Positions 22,600 to 35,649 are shown, numbered from the stretch's first letter. The stretch: 64,000 nt of DNA from Lamellibrachia columna (GCA_963662155.1 OY759268.1:7172701-7236700), one strand, 5' to 3'. Notes: generated from the letters alone by a model not told the origin. Made by a program: numbers and translations.

Positions 22600-24290
22600 T
22601 AAAGATGATATATGTTATCCTGGAGCTGTGGTTTGAGCTCGCCCCACTTCCACCGCGTCTGATGCGTCCCTTATAGAACTTCTTCTGAATGCTGTGATCT
22701 GCTCCCCAGGACGATCCTGAAAGCTTTTTCATCAGTGTCATGCGCATGTTATCTCTTCTAGTGCAATAGTCTATCTGTTTCCTCCAGGTCATCATGCGGT
22801 CAAACGTCACCCCAAGGTTAGTTGGTGTTTCATCAAGGGACAAGTTGTGGCCTCTGATCTGCAAGTTGGCTTTCATTTCTTTGTTGGCGAGATTGCAGAT
22901 TGTGTTAATGGTTTTCCTTATGTTAAGGTTGACCAGCCAACTCTTTGTCCACTGCTCGGTCTTCTGAGTGCTTCTTTTATCCGGATAGTAGCTGTAGTGA
23001 TGTACTCATGTGAACAGCCTATGACTAGGTATTCTGCATATATGGCGCCATGGCTCCAGCGACGGGTGTCATTTAGAGAAGCATCGATGAAAATGATAAA
23101 CAGTATAGGTGAGAGAACCTAACTGTGGAACGCCCTGTTTCAGTGTCTTCTTTCTGTTGTGGTGATTCTTGTTCTGGACTCGAGCCTTCCTTTTGATTAG
23201 GTACTTGCATATCCATCTTTACACGAGGCCAGATATTCGATATTAGTGCATTTTCAGCTTCAGACCATCCCTCCACACTCCGTGGACTGCTTTTTTCAGG
23301 TCAATCCAGACTGTGAATTTATGCTTTTCGTCGTGTAGGGCATCATCCAATTTCTTGGACGAGGTAAGTCACTTGATCTTCCATGGATCTCTTTTGTCTG
23401 AAGCCAGCTTTCTGCGGAGTGATGATCTGCCGCTTTACCAGGTACCATGTCAGTCTGGTGTTGGTCAGCCTTTCCATCAGTTTGCCAACACAGCTCGTTA
23501 GGCTGAAGGGTCTGTAGCTATCTGCTTTTGACCGGTCCTTTCCTTACTTGTGGATTGTAATCACGATTGCTTCTCTCCATGACTGGGGTACTGAGCTGTT
23601 ATTCCAGCTTCCATTGAAGATTTTGAGAATTGTTTCTTTCGCTGACGGGCCCAGGTGTTGACTCAGTTCTTTGGTGACTCCATCTGGTCCTGGTGACTTT
23701 TCCTTTTTCGGCAGTTTGATTGCTTCTTCAAGTTCGTGTGATGTGAAAGGGGTTGCCATCACATTATATTCTGGATCTACATGCTGGAACTGCTTCTGAA
23801 CTATTCGAAAGTTCTTCTTCTGTCTTCAGGGACTTCAACATCACTGGCGTTTTGGAAGTTGTTCCTGAAGTGGACACAAGTGGTCGACTACTTGTTTGCC
23901 ACTCAGTAGCTTTTGGTTTTATTGATAATCAATGGTGCTGAGGCTGATTTTTCACCACTCATTTCTCAAGCTCTTTTCCATAATCTGTCCATCGTTGTCC
24001 AAATTTACGTATTCGGTCTTCTTGATCCAGTTGCTACATGCAGTTTGAGTGAAAGACCTTCTGTACTCTGCAATCGTCTGGTTGAGCGCGATGTTGTTCA
24101 CTGTTGATCGGTCTTGCTTCACCTTCTCTTTAGCTGAGGAGACTTGGTCTTCAAGGTGCTGCAGTTTTTCAGTCCAATATGGCCTGTAGTTTCTTCTGGC
24201 TCTTCCATGGATGGTCTCGTTTGCCGCTTTCAGGACGGTTGCATTAAACGCCTTTACAATTCTGTGAGCTTTCCTTGGTGTCTGTGCAGC
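22600..24290 (-). mobile_element. Degraded LINE (Jockey-like RT)
   Basis: From 24290 down: the linker AQTPRKAHRIVKAFNATVLK, then GRARRNYRPYWTEKL. Near 23760-23545: FTSHELEEAIKLPKKEKSPG, then PDGVTKEL, the RT entry motif, and SWREAIVITIHK. Around 23150: RKARVQNKNHH, then TLKQGVPQ. At 22876-22600: SLDETPTNLGVTFDRMMTWR and LMKKLSGSSWGAD. The FADD box is not legible. Its upper border abuts the hAT-like sequence at about 24290, so it probably inserted there. Confidence 0.8.
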
Positions 24291-25570
24291 CTTCACGTTA
24301 AGCTCCTTGCAGTCCTTTTTTTGACTGAGCTTTCTCTTTAGCAAGTTCAAGTTTGGCTCTCTTTGCTTTGCATTTCTTTTTGGCATCTTCAAGTTCTTCA
24401 TGATACATTTTGTGCGCACATGTCATGTTGCACACAACTCTTGAGTCCACACTGTTATGGAGATGGTCGGACTTCTTGAAGAACTGCACAACAGATTTCT
24501 CTAATGCTTTCAGCGAGTATTTCACACTCTGAATGGTAATGATTCCCAAACATGCCTTTTTTGGTGATCACGTCCCCCATGCCATGACAGCAGCTGAGTA
24601 GGGCTGCCATCATCTTGCTGAGAGCAGGGAATTTTCCTGTCTGGAACACAAGTTCCCACGGTGTGTCAAATCTCGTATCAAGCAAAGCAACAGGTAGAGT
24701 GCTATCAGTGTGGAACCTCTGCATTTCTAACGCGTACGTCTGGAGGTCTTCCTCACTCAACACATTTCTGGCCAGGTCTGGCAGTGCCTTCATGTATTGC
24801 ATCGCTTCAGTGTGCCGTCTTACTATTGGTTCCAAAGCTGACAGGTGTTTCAGCACAATCATGTTCTTCTGGAGGTACAAACCAGTTGCAACATAAGCTG
24901 CCTTCACTTCGTCAAGGAAAGTTGCTATTCTACTGTTTGACTAGTGGCATTCCTGAAGAATCATCTATGCCTTCGATCCAATAAATATATCCTTCTTTCT
25001 TAGAAGTGAAGAATCAGCTTCAAGATCAATCTGCGTGATCTTCTTTCCTGTGACATTCAGGTACAACTCCGGTTTAACAAAACAGGTCATGAAATCCTTC
25101 ATCAGCAGGAGCTGCTCATCTCTGTGTAGCAACAGCTCTCTGCTTTGGAACAGGAGAACATACTTCTTCAAGAGGGGTAGCACACTGCTGTAGAAGTGAA
25201 CAAGAAGCTTTTTGTACTTCCTGTCCACAAAGAGGGCCTTCATAAGGATTTCTTTTCTTCCTTTCCCTTCAGCTGTCATCTTCTTGGCACCTAACTTTCC
25301 ATGGATGCATCGTACCGCATATCGTGCCCCATCATCCTAGTTGTGCCGCTTGTATATTTCGACACAGATGTGCAGGTAATAAACGCGGTCCAGTGGCTGG
25401 AGGAATGGATAGTAGAAGAGGGTGTATGCATCCATGAGTCTCAGGGTGTCCACTGCTACATCGTAGACACTCAGCCAACGAGTGTCACTGTACTTCTTTG
25501 GCATGGTGAACGTGATGTTCATCAGGCAACTCAACTCCATCAGCAGTTCTCTCATGTCTTTGGACCACTT
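24291..25570 (-). pseudogene. hAT-transposase-like protein, C-terminal part
   Basis: Minus frames in order: 25570-25337 with NKWSKDMRELLMELSCLMN, then YSDTRWLSVYDVAVDTLRL; 25279-24965 with HFYSSVLPLLKKYVLLFQSR and LLMKDFMTCFVKPELY; 24907-24455 with LYLQKNMIVLKHLSALEP and PALSKMMAALLSCCHGMGDV; 24549-24298 with SVKYSLKALEKSVVQFFKKS. The TRWLSVYD and LLxCxHG motifs are those of animal hAT-derived genes. Several frameshifts are present. The upstream part lies at 28371-29213 beyond an inserted CR1. Confidence 0.78.
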
Positions 25571-28370
25571 ATTATAGATATTGAACCTCACATAATTGGT
25601 ATAACTGAATCATGGGCCAACACAGATATATCAGATGCTGAATTAGGACTGACAGGATACGTAATGTTTAGGAAAGATCGAATAGGAAGAAGGGGCGGGG
25701 GAGTTATTTTATATGTTAAAGAATCTATTCAGGCTTATGAAATAAAACTAGAAAGGGAAGCAGATTACGATGAAGCTGTTTGGTGCAAAATTGTTTAAGG
25801 AAATTCAAAATTAACTGTTGGATTAGTTTACCAAAGTCCAAACATAAACGAAGAGGACAACACAAAAATAAAAAACACAATAAAGGAAGTTAGTAAAGGG
25901 GATTGTATCATAATGGGAGAATTTAACCATGGACACATACAATGGAATTCTCTAGAGAGCACAGGGATTGAGGACCAACAATTTCTATTTTTAATCCAGG
26001 ATAGCTTTCTTACTCAGCACGTGCTAGAACCAACCAGGGGAGAAAATGTATTAGATATAGTTTTGTCATCACAAAAAGAATTAGTGGACAATGTAAAAAT
26101 ATTTGAACCATTGGGTAACAGTGACCATAATCAAATACATGTTGACATCAATGTAAAATAAGAAAGTAAAAATAAGAAAGCGTACAAGAGAAACTTCCAC
26201 AAAGGTAACTACAAAGATATGAGGAAATACTTAGCAAAGCTAGATTGGAATAACATGCTGATGAATAAGACCGCAATTGAATGTTGGAATATTCTAAAAT
26301 ATGAAATTGAGAGTATCATCGATAAATTTGTTCCCTTCCAAAAACAAGGAAAAGGTGTAGAAAGAAACACTTGTCAAAAGAGGCTATTAGAAAAATAGTG
26401 TTAAAACAAACTATGTGGAGGGTTTATAGGCGTACCATAAAGGAAGAAGACTATGCAAATTACAAAGAGGCACTTAATGCAGCTACAACTGAAATCAGAC
26501 AATCTAAAAGAAGCTATGAGCAAAAACTAGCATGTAACATAAACAATTACAGCAAGAGTTTTTATGCATATGTCAGGAGTAAACAATACGTACAAGACAA
26601 GGTTGGAACTCTAGAAGACAGTGCTGGAAATATAGTATCACAGGGGTTTTTAATAGCGGAAGACCTAAATGGTTACTTTAGTTCTGTGTTTACAAAAGAA
26701 GATATTTGTTCATTACCAGTTGCTGATGCTAAATTTCAGGAAGCTAAATCTGAATATTTAGGTCCGTTAGTTGTAACTCCAGAATTGGTAGCTAAGAAAA
26801 TAAAGGCAATGAAGGATAACAAATCACCGGGAGTGGATGGGATTCCTCCAAAATTACTAATGGAAACATTAGAACAAATCAGTATACCACTTGCAAGAGT
26901 TTTCAACTTTTCATTAAAAGAGGGAGTTGTTCCGTTTGAATGGAAAGAAGCAAACATCATACCATTATTTAAAAAGGGTTCGAGAAATAAGTCAGAAAAT
27001 TACAGACCAGTGAGTTTAACGTCAGTGATTTGTAAATTATTATAAAGGTTAATTAAAGACCATATGGTGGACTTCCTCGTTAAGCATAAATTATTAAATT
27101 CATCTCAACATGGATTCCTTAAAGCGAGATCATGCTTAACAAATATGTTATGTTTTTTGGAAGAAATCACTAAGTGGATAGACGTGGGATCGCCAGTAGA
27201 TATTATCTACTTAGATTTTCAGAAAGCTTTTGACAAAGTGCCACATCAAAGATTACTACTTAAATTAAAAGCCCATGGTATCGGGGATAGCATAACTGAC
27301 TGGATAGAACAATGGCTGACTGACAGAAGACAACGAGTTGTAGTAGATGGAGAAGTTTCAAATTGGAAATCGGTTTTGAGTGGGGTACCTCAAGGATCAG
27401 TGTTGGGACCTATATTGTTCTTAATATATATCAATGACTTGGACGACAGTATAACAAGTAACGTACTGAAGTTTGCGGATGACACAAAACTGTTTAGAAA
27501 GGTTAATACTGATGGTGATAGACAATATTTACAAAACGATCTAGACAGATTAGTGAAATGGTCTGAGAAATGGCAGATGCTGTTAAATGTTTGGAAATGT
27601 AAATGCCTACATACAGGACATGGGAACTTGATTGTAAACTATAAAATGGGAGATACTGTTCTGGGTACTACTGTAAAAGAAAAGGACTTAGGAGTTACAA
27701 TAAGCGCTGATATGAAAGTTTCAGAGCAGTGTGTTATTGCAACTTCAAAGGGTAATCAAATTCTTGGATTGATTAGAAGAAACATAACATACAAGGGAAA
27801 AAAGTTAATTATACCTATTTATAAAGCAATAGTTAGACCTCATTTAGAATACTGTATACAAGCATGGAGACCATATCGTAAGAAGGATATAGATACGCTT
27901 GAACGCATACAAAGGAGAGCAACTAAAATGATTCCAGAACTTAGAGATCTTAGTTATGAAGAACGCCTGAAAGAATGTGGTTTAACAACTCTAGAGACAA
28001 GGAGGTTAAGAGGAGATCAGATTGAAGTTTTTAAGATATTGAATGGGTATGAAAATATTGATAGAAATATGTTTTTCTCACTCAAGAAGGATAGCAGAAA
28101 TAGAGGACATGAGGTAAAATTAGTAAAGGATCAATGTAGATTGGACATCAGGAAGCACTCGTTCTCACAGAGGACAATAAATGAATGGAACAAATTGTCT
28201 ACAGATTGTGTAACTGCTAGCAGCGTGAATATGTTTAAAAACAAGGTTGACACATATCTCAGGAGGGCGGGTTATAAGTAGATGAACATTGTTGGACTCT
28301 CGATAAGCCAATGGCTTCCTTGTCTACTTGCCATCTGGGCCTTTGGCTTGGATGGCAAATCTTGTTAAAT
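25571..28370 (+). mobile_element. CR1 LINE copy A, 5' truncated, with target duplication
   Basis: A 2.8-kb insertion flanked by CACTT at 25566-25570 and 28371-28375. It begins inside the endonuclease (ITESWANTDISDAELGLTG, then RRGGGVILYVKES) and includes GEFNHGHIQW, SDHNQIHVD, the RT start KSPGVDGIPPKLL, IYLDFQKAFDKVPHQRLL, GVPQGSVLGPILFLIYINDL and FADDTKLF (FADD at 27472-27483). It runs to the RT end and the CTTGTTAAAT tail. Stops at 25796, 26159 and 27043 break the frame; the last is shared with copy B. Confidence 0.95.
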
Positions 28371-29213
28371 CACTTGAAGTCAGTGTGAATGTGTATACAC
28401 ATCAATTCCACGTGGAGGCCAAACTTACTAGAGAAATTCTTGGCAGCGTTATGGGCATGGTGGCTTGTATCCCCATATATATCTAGCAAGTGAGGCGCCT
28501 GGTCTGTGCGCAGCCTGACCTCTAGCCCACTATTCGATCCCCTCATGACATTTCATGAATCCATGACGATTGACATGACATTTTTCCAAGTGAGTTGATG
28601 CGTTTGAAGGAGAGAGACAAGGGTCTCCTGCAGAGAGGCGGAATTGACACGGATGACACTGATTGAAGCAAAGTGTCGCACTACCACTTTATTCAACAAC
28701 GTCGAAAAGTAACTAACTAACACACTGAAGACTCGCTGTTTGTTGTCCGGTGTGGCCTCGTCAATGTTGAACGAGAACTAAGCCGTCTTCAGGTCTTTGA
28801 AAGCTCATCCTGCATGGTTTTGGCCAAGCCAAAACGCATCTTATATTATGCCGTTTTCCGGTCCATGGAAAGAGCATTCAATGCCTTGGGATCACTTCAT
28901 AATTCCTTGGACAAATCAATGATCGGTTGTGCCAAGGTGAAAGGCAATGATTTCTCAGCAAGAAGTCCAAGCAGCATGGCTTCCTGGTTGATAGTTCTGT
29001 CACGAACTGGTACCATTGGTAGTAGCGGGACTGTTGTCGGTATTACTGATGACTTAAACATCAGGTGTGTGCCATAAGTCATGTTGCCATTGGTCGAACC
29101 TCTCATTTCAGCTGAAAAACAATGCATCTGGGCATAAGTTCGACTTCCGGCTACTTCGACTTGGTGCAGCGACTTGAATTTGGTGTAGATCATTTACAGA
29201 AAAACGCGGTATA
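28371..29213 (-). pseudogene. hAT-transposase-like protein, upstream part
   Basis: Minus strand reads from 29193: TINQEAMLLGLLAEKSLPFT, then LAQPIIDLSKEL; after a stop LNALSMDRKTA, GLAKTMQDELSKT, FNIDEAT, VVVRHFASISV, MSIVMDS, HLLDIYGD, HHAHNAAKNF. These follow the order of hAT-like genes (FNIDEAT, the HFASI strand, SIMMDSC, H-HAHNA). It ends at DFK just before CACTT, and the next residues WSKD are across the CR1 at 25565. Frameshifts show decay. Confidence 0.75.
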
Positions 29214-29218
29214 TCAAA

Positions 29219-29510
29219 TAGAATAAGTATTACTATTGCATATATATTATACACAAACGTAGTGTAGACATATATTAGGAAACAGGTTTTGTTAATTATT
29301 AGTCAGAGGGAGTATTTAAGAGTAAGTTAGTTTCGGACTCTGTCAGGGAAGTCAGCGAGCGTTAATAGGGTTATTTACCATTCGAAAATTGAGATAGCAT
29401 AGTGAATAGTCAGTAACATTGGAATATTGGTTAGAATAAGTATTACTATTATACATATATTGTTCACAAACTTCTTGTAGACATATATTAAGAAACCGTT
29501 TTTGTTAACA
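29219..29510 (+). repeat. Tandem segment in CR1 5' UTR
   Basis: About 75 bp starting GAATAAGTATTACTATT is present at 29220 and again at 29433 with small changes, about 213 bp apart. Repeated 5' units are often promoter monomers in LINEs; that role here is inference. Confidence 0.75.
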
Positions 29511-29924
29511 GAGGTAGTATTTTTTTCCCGGATTCAAACTCAACGAGTGATAAAAGGGAGTTTGTTTACAGGTCGTGAATTCAACTCGTGCATCGAACTA
29601 TCGTTTACATTGGCTAATATATATATATATAAGATAAAGTGATATATTTACTTAAATTACATACATAAGGTAATATCTGACATAGTGGTAGTAAACGTTT
29701 TCGGTAAAAAGGAATTAACAGCAGGATTTTAGAGTAAATTAGTACACACTGATTTCGTTGTTTTGCTACACAGTGTTCTCCGTATTCGCTAGGTGGCAGG
29801 TTTTTTTCTCATGCGAACTTAATAGAAGACATAGTTAGCAAGTATATTAGCCTAAAGTGTTCTTTTGATCACAAAAACAGCCTTATTCAAGGCTAACTTA
29901 GCAAACTAACTAAAACTAAATTGT

Positions 29925-31110
29925 ATGATGGCGCCGTGCAAACGGCAGTTAAAGACCACAAAGCACTTAATTTGTGGCAGTTGCAGTAACTGGGTGGACT
30001 TCGTCAAGTCTGGGTGCGAGAAGTCCTGGGTTGAGGTCCAGGCAGATAGTTTTAGTTTTGAGTGTAGGGGATGAGCGAAGATGAAGGAACTAGAGGTGGA
30101 GTTGGAAGAGCTGAAGCTGCTCGTTGTGGCAATGGTGGGAAGGGAACAGGGGGGTTGTGCCAGTAGTTCCGGTGGGGGAACAGTAAACGATAAAGTGGGG
30201 AAAGACACAAGAGATGCTAGGGAGAGCTCACCTCAGCCTGTGAGGAAGCTGAGAGGAGGGAAGGTGACAGGTCGTAGGGAGAAGGGAAGGAAAGGAACGG
30301 GAGGGAAGACAACCGGAGTGAAGGAGAGAGGAGTAGGGGGGACAGGAGGGAAGGAGAAGGGAGTGGGGGAGACGGGAGGGAAGACAACCGGAGTGAAGGA
30401 GAGGGGAGACAGGAGGGAAGGAGAAGGGAGTGGGGGAGAAGGGAGGGAAAACAACCGGAGTGAAGGAGAGGGGAGTGGGAGAGACAGGAGCAAAGGAGTG
30501 GGAATTGGGGGAGACAGGAGGGAAGGGGTCAGGACAGAATGTTATGGAAGGGATCGAACGGAAGAGTTATTCTGCAGCAGTGATACAGGGGGTGAGGAAG
30601 AGAGCGAGGGTGTTTGTGGGGGATTCGATAGTTAGGAAGACCGACAGAGTCTTAAACAGTGGAGATGATGTGGTGGTCTGCTTGCCTGGAGCCAAAATAG
30701 AGGGGATAACTGAGAGGGTAAATAACATCGTAGGTTCGGGTAAGGGTGGATCTGTTTTAGTACACGTAGGAACAAATAACGTAGAGAGGGAGGGTACAAC
30801 TGCCATAGTTAGGAAATATAGGCAGTTGGTCAGAACACTAAAACAGACGCGGGTTGAGCAGGTAATACTGTCAGGGATTTTACTTGTAATGGGCAGGAGG
30901 GGTCACAAATATCGAAATTGTCGGGGGATGGCAATTAACATGTTAGTCCAGAAGCTATGTAGGGAAGAGGAAGTTGGATTTGTGGATATATAGGGAAGTT
31001 TTGTTGGGAGGGCTGATATGTACATGAAGGATGGGCTTCATCTAAGTGGAAAGGGGGCGGCAGTATTCGCGGACAAACTTTCAGCAGCAGTAGATAGTGA
31101 CATGGGTACA
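29925..31110 (+). pseudogene. CR1 ORF1: zinc finger, polybasic repeats, SGNH esterase
   Basis: Starts MMAPCKRQLKTTKHLICG, then CSNWVDFVKSGCEKSWVE, a PHD-like Cys pattern (C-x2-C, C, C). A TGA follows at FECRG*, where a Cys is expected. A leucine-rich coiled stretch (MKELEVELEELKLL) follows. Then come 300 bp of purine-rich repeats coding (GGKTTGVKERG)-like units. The esterase domain in the next frame has VFVGDSIVRK (GDS block), VHVGTNN (GTNN block) and DGLHLSGKG (catalytic D-x-x-H block), with a stop at 30991. Esterase-bearing ORF1 is known in CR1/L2 elements. Confidence 0.85.
30240..30545 (+). repeat. Purine-rich minisatellite in CR1 ORF1
   Basis: Imperfect repeats of GGGAGGGAAGACAACCGGAG-type units, almost all A/G on the plus strand. 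It forms the Gly/Lys/Arg linker of ORF1. Confidence 0.9.
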
Positions 31111-33904
31111 ATGACAAATATTTTTGGAAGTAAACATTGTTTAAACTAGTAGTGCAGGGGGGTTACCTAGAGGTGTCTCAAGCAGAAAAAGAGGCCACTA
31201 GCACAGATAAACCAATATTAAATCATCCGAAAAACATCTCTGAAAAAGGTCATAGATGCGTATGTTTAAATGCAAGGAGCATAGTAAATAAGAAAAACGA
31301 GTTAAACATTATGGTAGAAGATATTGACCCTCACATGATTGGTATAACTGAATCATGGGCCAACACAGATATATCAGATGCTGAATTAGGACTGACAGGA
31401 TACGTAATGTTTAGGAAAGATCGAATAGGAAGAAGGGGCGGGGGAGTTTTAACCATGGACACATACAATGGAATTCTCTAGAGAGCACAGGGATTGAGGA
31501 CCAACAATTTCTATTTTTAATCCAGGATAGCTTTCTTACTCAGCACGTGCTAGAACCAACCAGGAGAGAAAATGTATTAGATATAGTTTTGTCATCACAA
31601 AAAGAATTAGTGGACAATGTAAAAATATTTGAACCATTGGGTAACAGTGACCATAATCAAATACATTTTGACATCAATGTAAAATCAGAAAGTAAAAATA
31701 AGAAAGCGTACAAGAGAAACTTCCACAAAGGTAACTACAAAGATATGAGAAAATACTTAGCAAAGCTAGATTGGAATAACATGCTGATGAATAAGACCGC
31801 AATTGAATGTTGGAATATTCTAAAATATGAAATAGAGAGTATCATCGATAAATTTGTTCCCTTCCAAAAACAAGGAAAATTGTGTAGAAAGAAACACTTG
31901 TCAAAAGAGGCTATTAGAAAAATAGTGTTAAAACAAACTATGTGGAGGGTTTATAGGCGTACCATAAAGGAAGAAGACTATGCAAATTACAAAGAGGCAC
32001 TTAATGCAGCTACAACTGAAATCAGACAATATAAAAGAAGCTATGAGCAAAAACTAGCATGTAACATAAAACATGACAGCAAGAGTTTTTATGCATATGT
32101 CAGGAGTAAAGAAAACGTACAAGACAAGGTTGGACCTCTAGAAGACAGTGCTGGAAATATAGTATCACAGGGGTTTTTAATGGCGGAAGACCTAAATGGT
32201 TACTTCAGTTCTGTGTTTACCAAAGAAGATATTAGTTCATTACCAGTTGCTGATGCTAAATTTCAGGAAGCTAAATCTGACTATTTAGGTCCGTTAGTTG
32301 TAACTCCAGAATTGGTAGCTAAGAAAATAAAGGCAATGAAGGATAACAAATCACCGGGAGTGGATAGGATTCCTCCAAAATTACTAATGGAAACAGTAGA
32401 ACAAATCAGTATACCACTTGCAAGAGTATTCAACTTGTCATTAAAAGAGGGAGTTGTTCCGTTTGAATGGAAAGAAGCAAACATCATACCATTATTTAAA
32501 AAGGGTTCGAGAAATAAGTCAGAAAATTACAGACCAGTGAGTTTAACGTCAGTGATTTGTAAATTATTATAAAGGTTAATTAAAGACCATATGGTGGACT
32601 TCCTCGTTAAGCATAAATTATTAAATTCATCTCAACATGGATTCCTTAAAGCGAGATCATGCTTAACAAATATGTTATGTTTTTTGGAAGAAATCACTAA
32701 GTGGATAGACGTGGGATCGCCAGTAGATATTATCTACTTAGATTTTCAATAAGCTTTTGACAAAGTGCCACATCAAAGATTACTACTTAAATTAAAAGCC
32801 CATGGTATCGGGGATAGCATAGCTGACTGGATAGAACAATGGCTGACTGACAGAAGACAACGAGTTGTAATAGATGGAGAAGTTTCAAATTGGAAATCGG
32901 TTTTGAGTGGGGTACCTCAAGGATCAGTATTAGGACCTATATTATTCTTAATATATATCAATGACTTGGACGACAGTATAACAAGTAACGTACTGAAATT
33001 TGCGGATGACACAAAACTGTTTAGAAAGGTTAATACTGATGGTGATAAACAACATTTACAAAACGATCTAGACAGATTAGTGAAATGGTCTGAGAAATGG
33101 CAGATGCTGTTCAATTTTGGGAAATGTAAATGCCTACATACAGGACATAGGAACTTGAATGTAAACTATAAAATGGGAGATACTGTTCTGGGTACTACTG
33201 TAAAAGAAAAGGACTTAGGAGTTACAATAAGCGCTGATATGAAAGTTTCAGAGCAGTGTGGTATTGCAGCTTCAAAGGGTAATCAAATTCTTGGATTGAT
33301 AAGAAGAAACATAACATACAAGGGAAAAAAGTTAATTATACCTCTTTATAAAGCAATAGTTAGAACTCATTTAGAATACTGTATACAAGCATGGAGACCA
33401 TATCGTAAGGATATAGATACTCTTGAACGCATACAAAGGAGAGCAACTAAAATTATTCCATAACTTAGAGACCTTAGTTATGAAGAACGCCTGAAAGAAT
33501 GTGGTTTAACAACTCTAGAGACAAGGATGTTAAAAGGAGATCAGATTGAAGTTTTTAAGATATTGAATGGGTATGAAAATATTGATAGAAATATGTTTTT
33601 CTCACTCAAGAAGGATAGCAGAACTAGAGGACATGAGGTAAAATTAGTAAAGGATCAATGTAGATTGGACATCAGGAAGCACTCGTTCTCACAGAGGACA
33701 ATAAATGAATGGAACAAATTGTCTACAGATTGTGTAACTGCTAGCAGCGTGAATATGTTTAAAAACAAGGTTGACACATATCTCAGGAGGGCGGGTTATA
33801 AGTAGATGAACATTGTTGGACTCTCGATAAGCCAATGGCTTCCTTGTCCACTTGCCATCTGGGCCTCTGGCTTGGATGGCAAATCTTGTTAAATCTTGTT
33901 AAAT

Positions 33905-35649
33905 AACGAGCCAATCCACGGCTTGATTTTAATTCATTATACACTTGTACTTTTAACTCGTTTTACACAAATGAAACAGAAAAGAAGCTAAATATCTTGA
34001 ATCGACTTGTTTGACTGAAAACTTCCAATTAAACATTATGACAAAAAACTTACATAAATATTAAACATAAACTATTTGTAACATAACAAATATAACACGA
34101 TATACACAAATGTCGGTACCCATCATCCCTGCAGCATTCATTGTATTTTTAGTAAACCACATCGACGCTCAACATGTAACTTACTTTCTTTTTTTTCTTT
34201 TGCAATCTATTATATTACTCTCGTTTTTTTTTATTACTGTTTTTAGTATTACGATTGTGGTATTTAATGTTTAGTTCCGTGTGTTATTGTGTGCATGCGT
34301 GTATGTTTGTGCTAACGCCACAACACTACGAATTCCTTGTACTTGCTACTTGGTAATGAAACGTATCTTTTCCTTTATCTTTAACTGAACGGTTATTCTA
34401 CATCGAAATAATAACCGATCATGATAATAGTATTGGCCCCGTATGGCGCCACCTTTATATATATATATATATATCCACAGCGGAGGGCTTCTTGTGAATT
34501 AATCGGGAACCTGGTTAAAGTTTATATCAGGTCCTATGAAAACTCAGCAGGTCCTGTAAACTGTTCAGTTCACATGATGTGATGTCCTGTAACGCTTTTT
34601 CGCGTAGACTGTTGGTGTACCATGTTAGGAAAACAAAACAATCTCTCACGTGTACAATTGTATACTGTATTTTATTCAGTATTATGTATTACATTGTATT
34701 GATCCTGCCTTGAAAATAAATGCTTCAAAACTTTTTGTTTTTGATGTTTATTATTTGTTGTCGATAACGTTGACACATTCTGTCTTCAAAGTATTTACTT
34801 TCTCTCATCAAAGTATTGATTAGCAAGTGGGCTACCTAAGACGCCGTAGGGCTACTTCACTAAGCAAAGTTGGTAGCCCGACTGGCTACCTTCCACGACT
34901 TGCTAAATATCAACCCCTATATATAATTAGTTAATTTGTTTTCACATATCGATATGTCTTTAAAGTAATTTTAAGTGTAATTTTAGTTTGAACATGTTTT
35001 GCACATGTATAACAGTGCCTAAGAAATCATAATAAAATTTCGTATGTATCCTATTTCCAAGTTGTGCTCTATTTTCTATAGCTGATAAGTCAACTTAAGA
35101 GTTTCATTCAACCGGGCAAAGGTTATGTGCTGCCATATATTTAAGAGAGTTTCGGCTGGCCTGGAAACGGCAATTTAAAAAAATTTGTATTGTCATTTAT
35201 TGTCTTAAGTGTCAATCAATGTGAAACCCCGGTTTATCGAAAGTGAAATAAAATTCATATACATGTAATGCAGGAGGTATATGTCAATTTTCTTTGCATA
35301 TATTCACAATACTACTATCTTAGCAATTAGTAGATAATTTGTTCCATTCACTTATCGAGTAAAATAAATATCTGAGCAACAAGTAAATTGAATGTTTTCT
35401 TCTAAAACTGTGCCAGTGAAAATTATCTTTCGGAATAACCGATAGAGGATAATATACAGCACTGGTCGGATCGAGGTAGTGGTCGAATCCCAACAACTCT
35501 CCCCTACATACGAGCATAAAGAACCAAGTTCACATAATTAATGCACATGCAATGACGGCAAAATGAATGCCTTCAAATAATTTCATATGTCAATACAGTC
35601 ATCCAATCCGATAGAAATACATGTTATGTGATTTATGACAAGTACTTAC
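33905..35649. other. Intron; small palindrome and tiny CR1 scrap
   Basis: 34816-34912 holds an imperfect inverted repeat with outer TTAGCAAGT/ACTTGCTAA and inner GGGCTACC/GGTAGCC copies. At 35327-35355 is a minus-strand match to the CR1 RT end (EWNKLST). Otherwise nothing is recognised. Confidence 0.55.

Larger units (their letters stand above)
29215..33904 (+). mobile_element. CR1 LINE copy B, near full length
   Basis: A 5' region with a duplicated segment, ORF1 (29925 to about 31110), ORF2 (about 31140-33805) and the 3' tail ending CTTGTTAAATCTTGTTAAAT at 33904. ORF2 has the endonuclease start VCLNARSIVNKKNELN, a roughly 215-bp deletion after RRGGGV compared with copy A, then SDHNQIHFD, KSPGVDRIPPKLL, GVPQGSVLGPILFLIYINDL and FADD at 32999-33010. 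Stops at 32571 (shared with copy A), within YLDFQ*AFD near 32751, and IIP*LRD near 33461 make it inactive. The 5' border is approximate. Confidence 0.9.

Noticed and set aside
25301..25798. 165-codon plus frame across the hAT/CR1 border
   Set aside because: A chance fusion of antisense hAT sequence with the start of the CR1 insertion.
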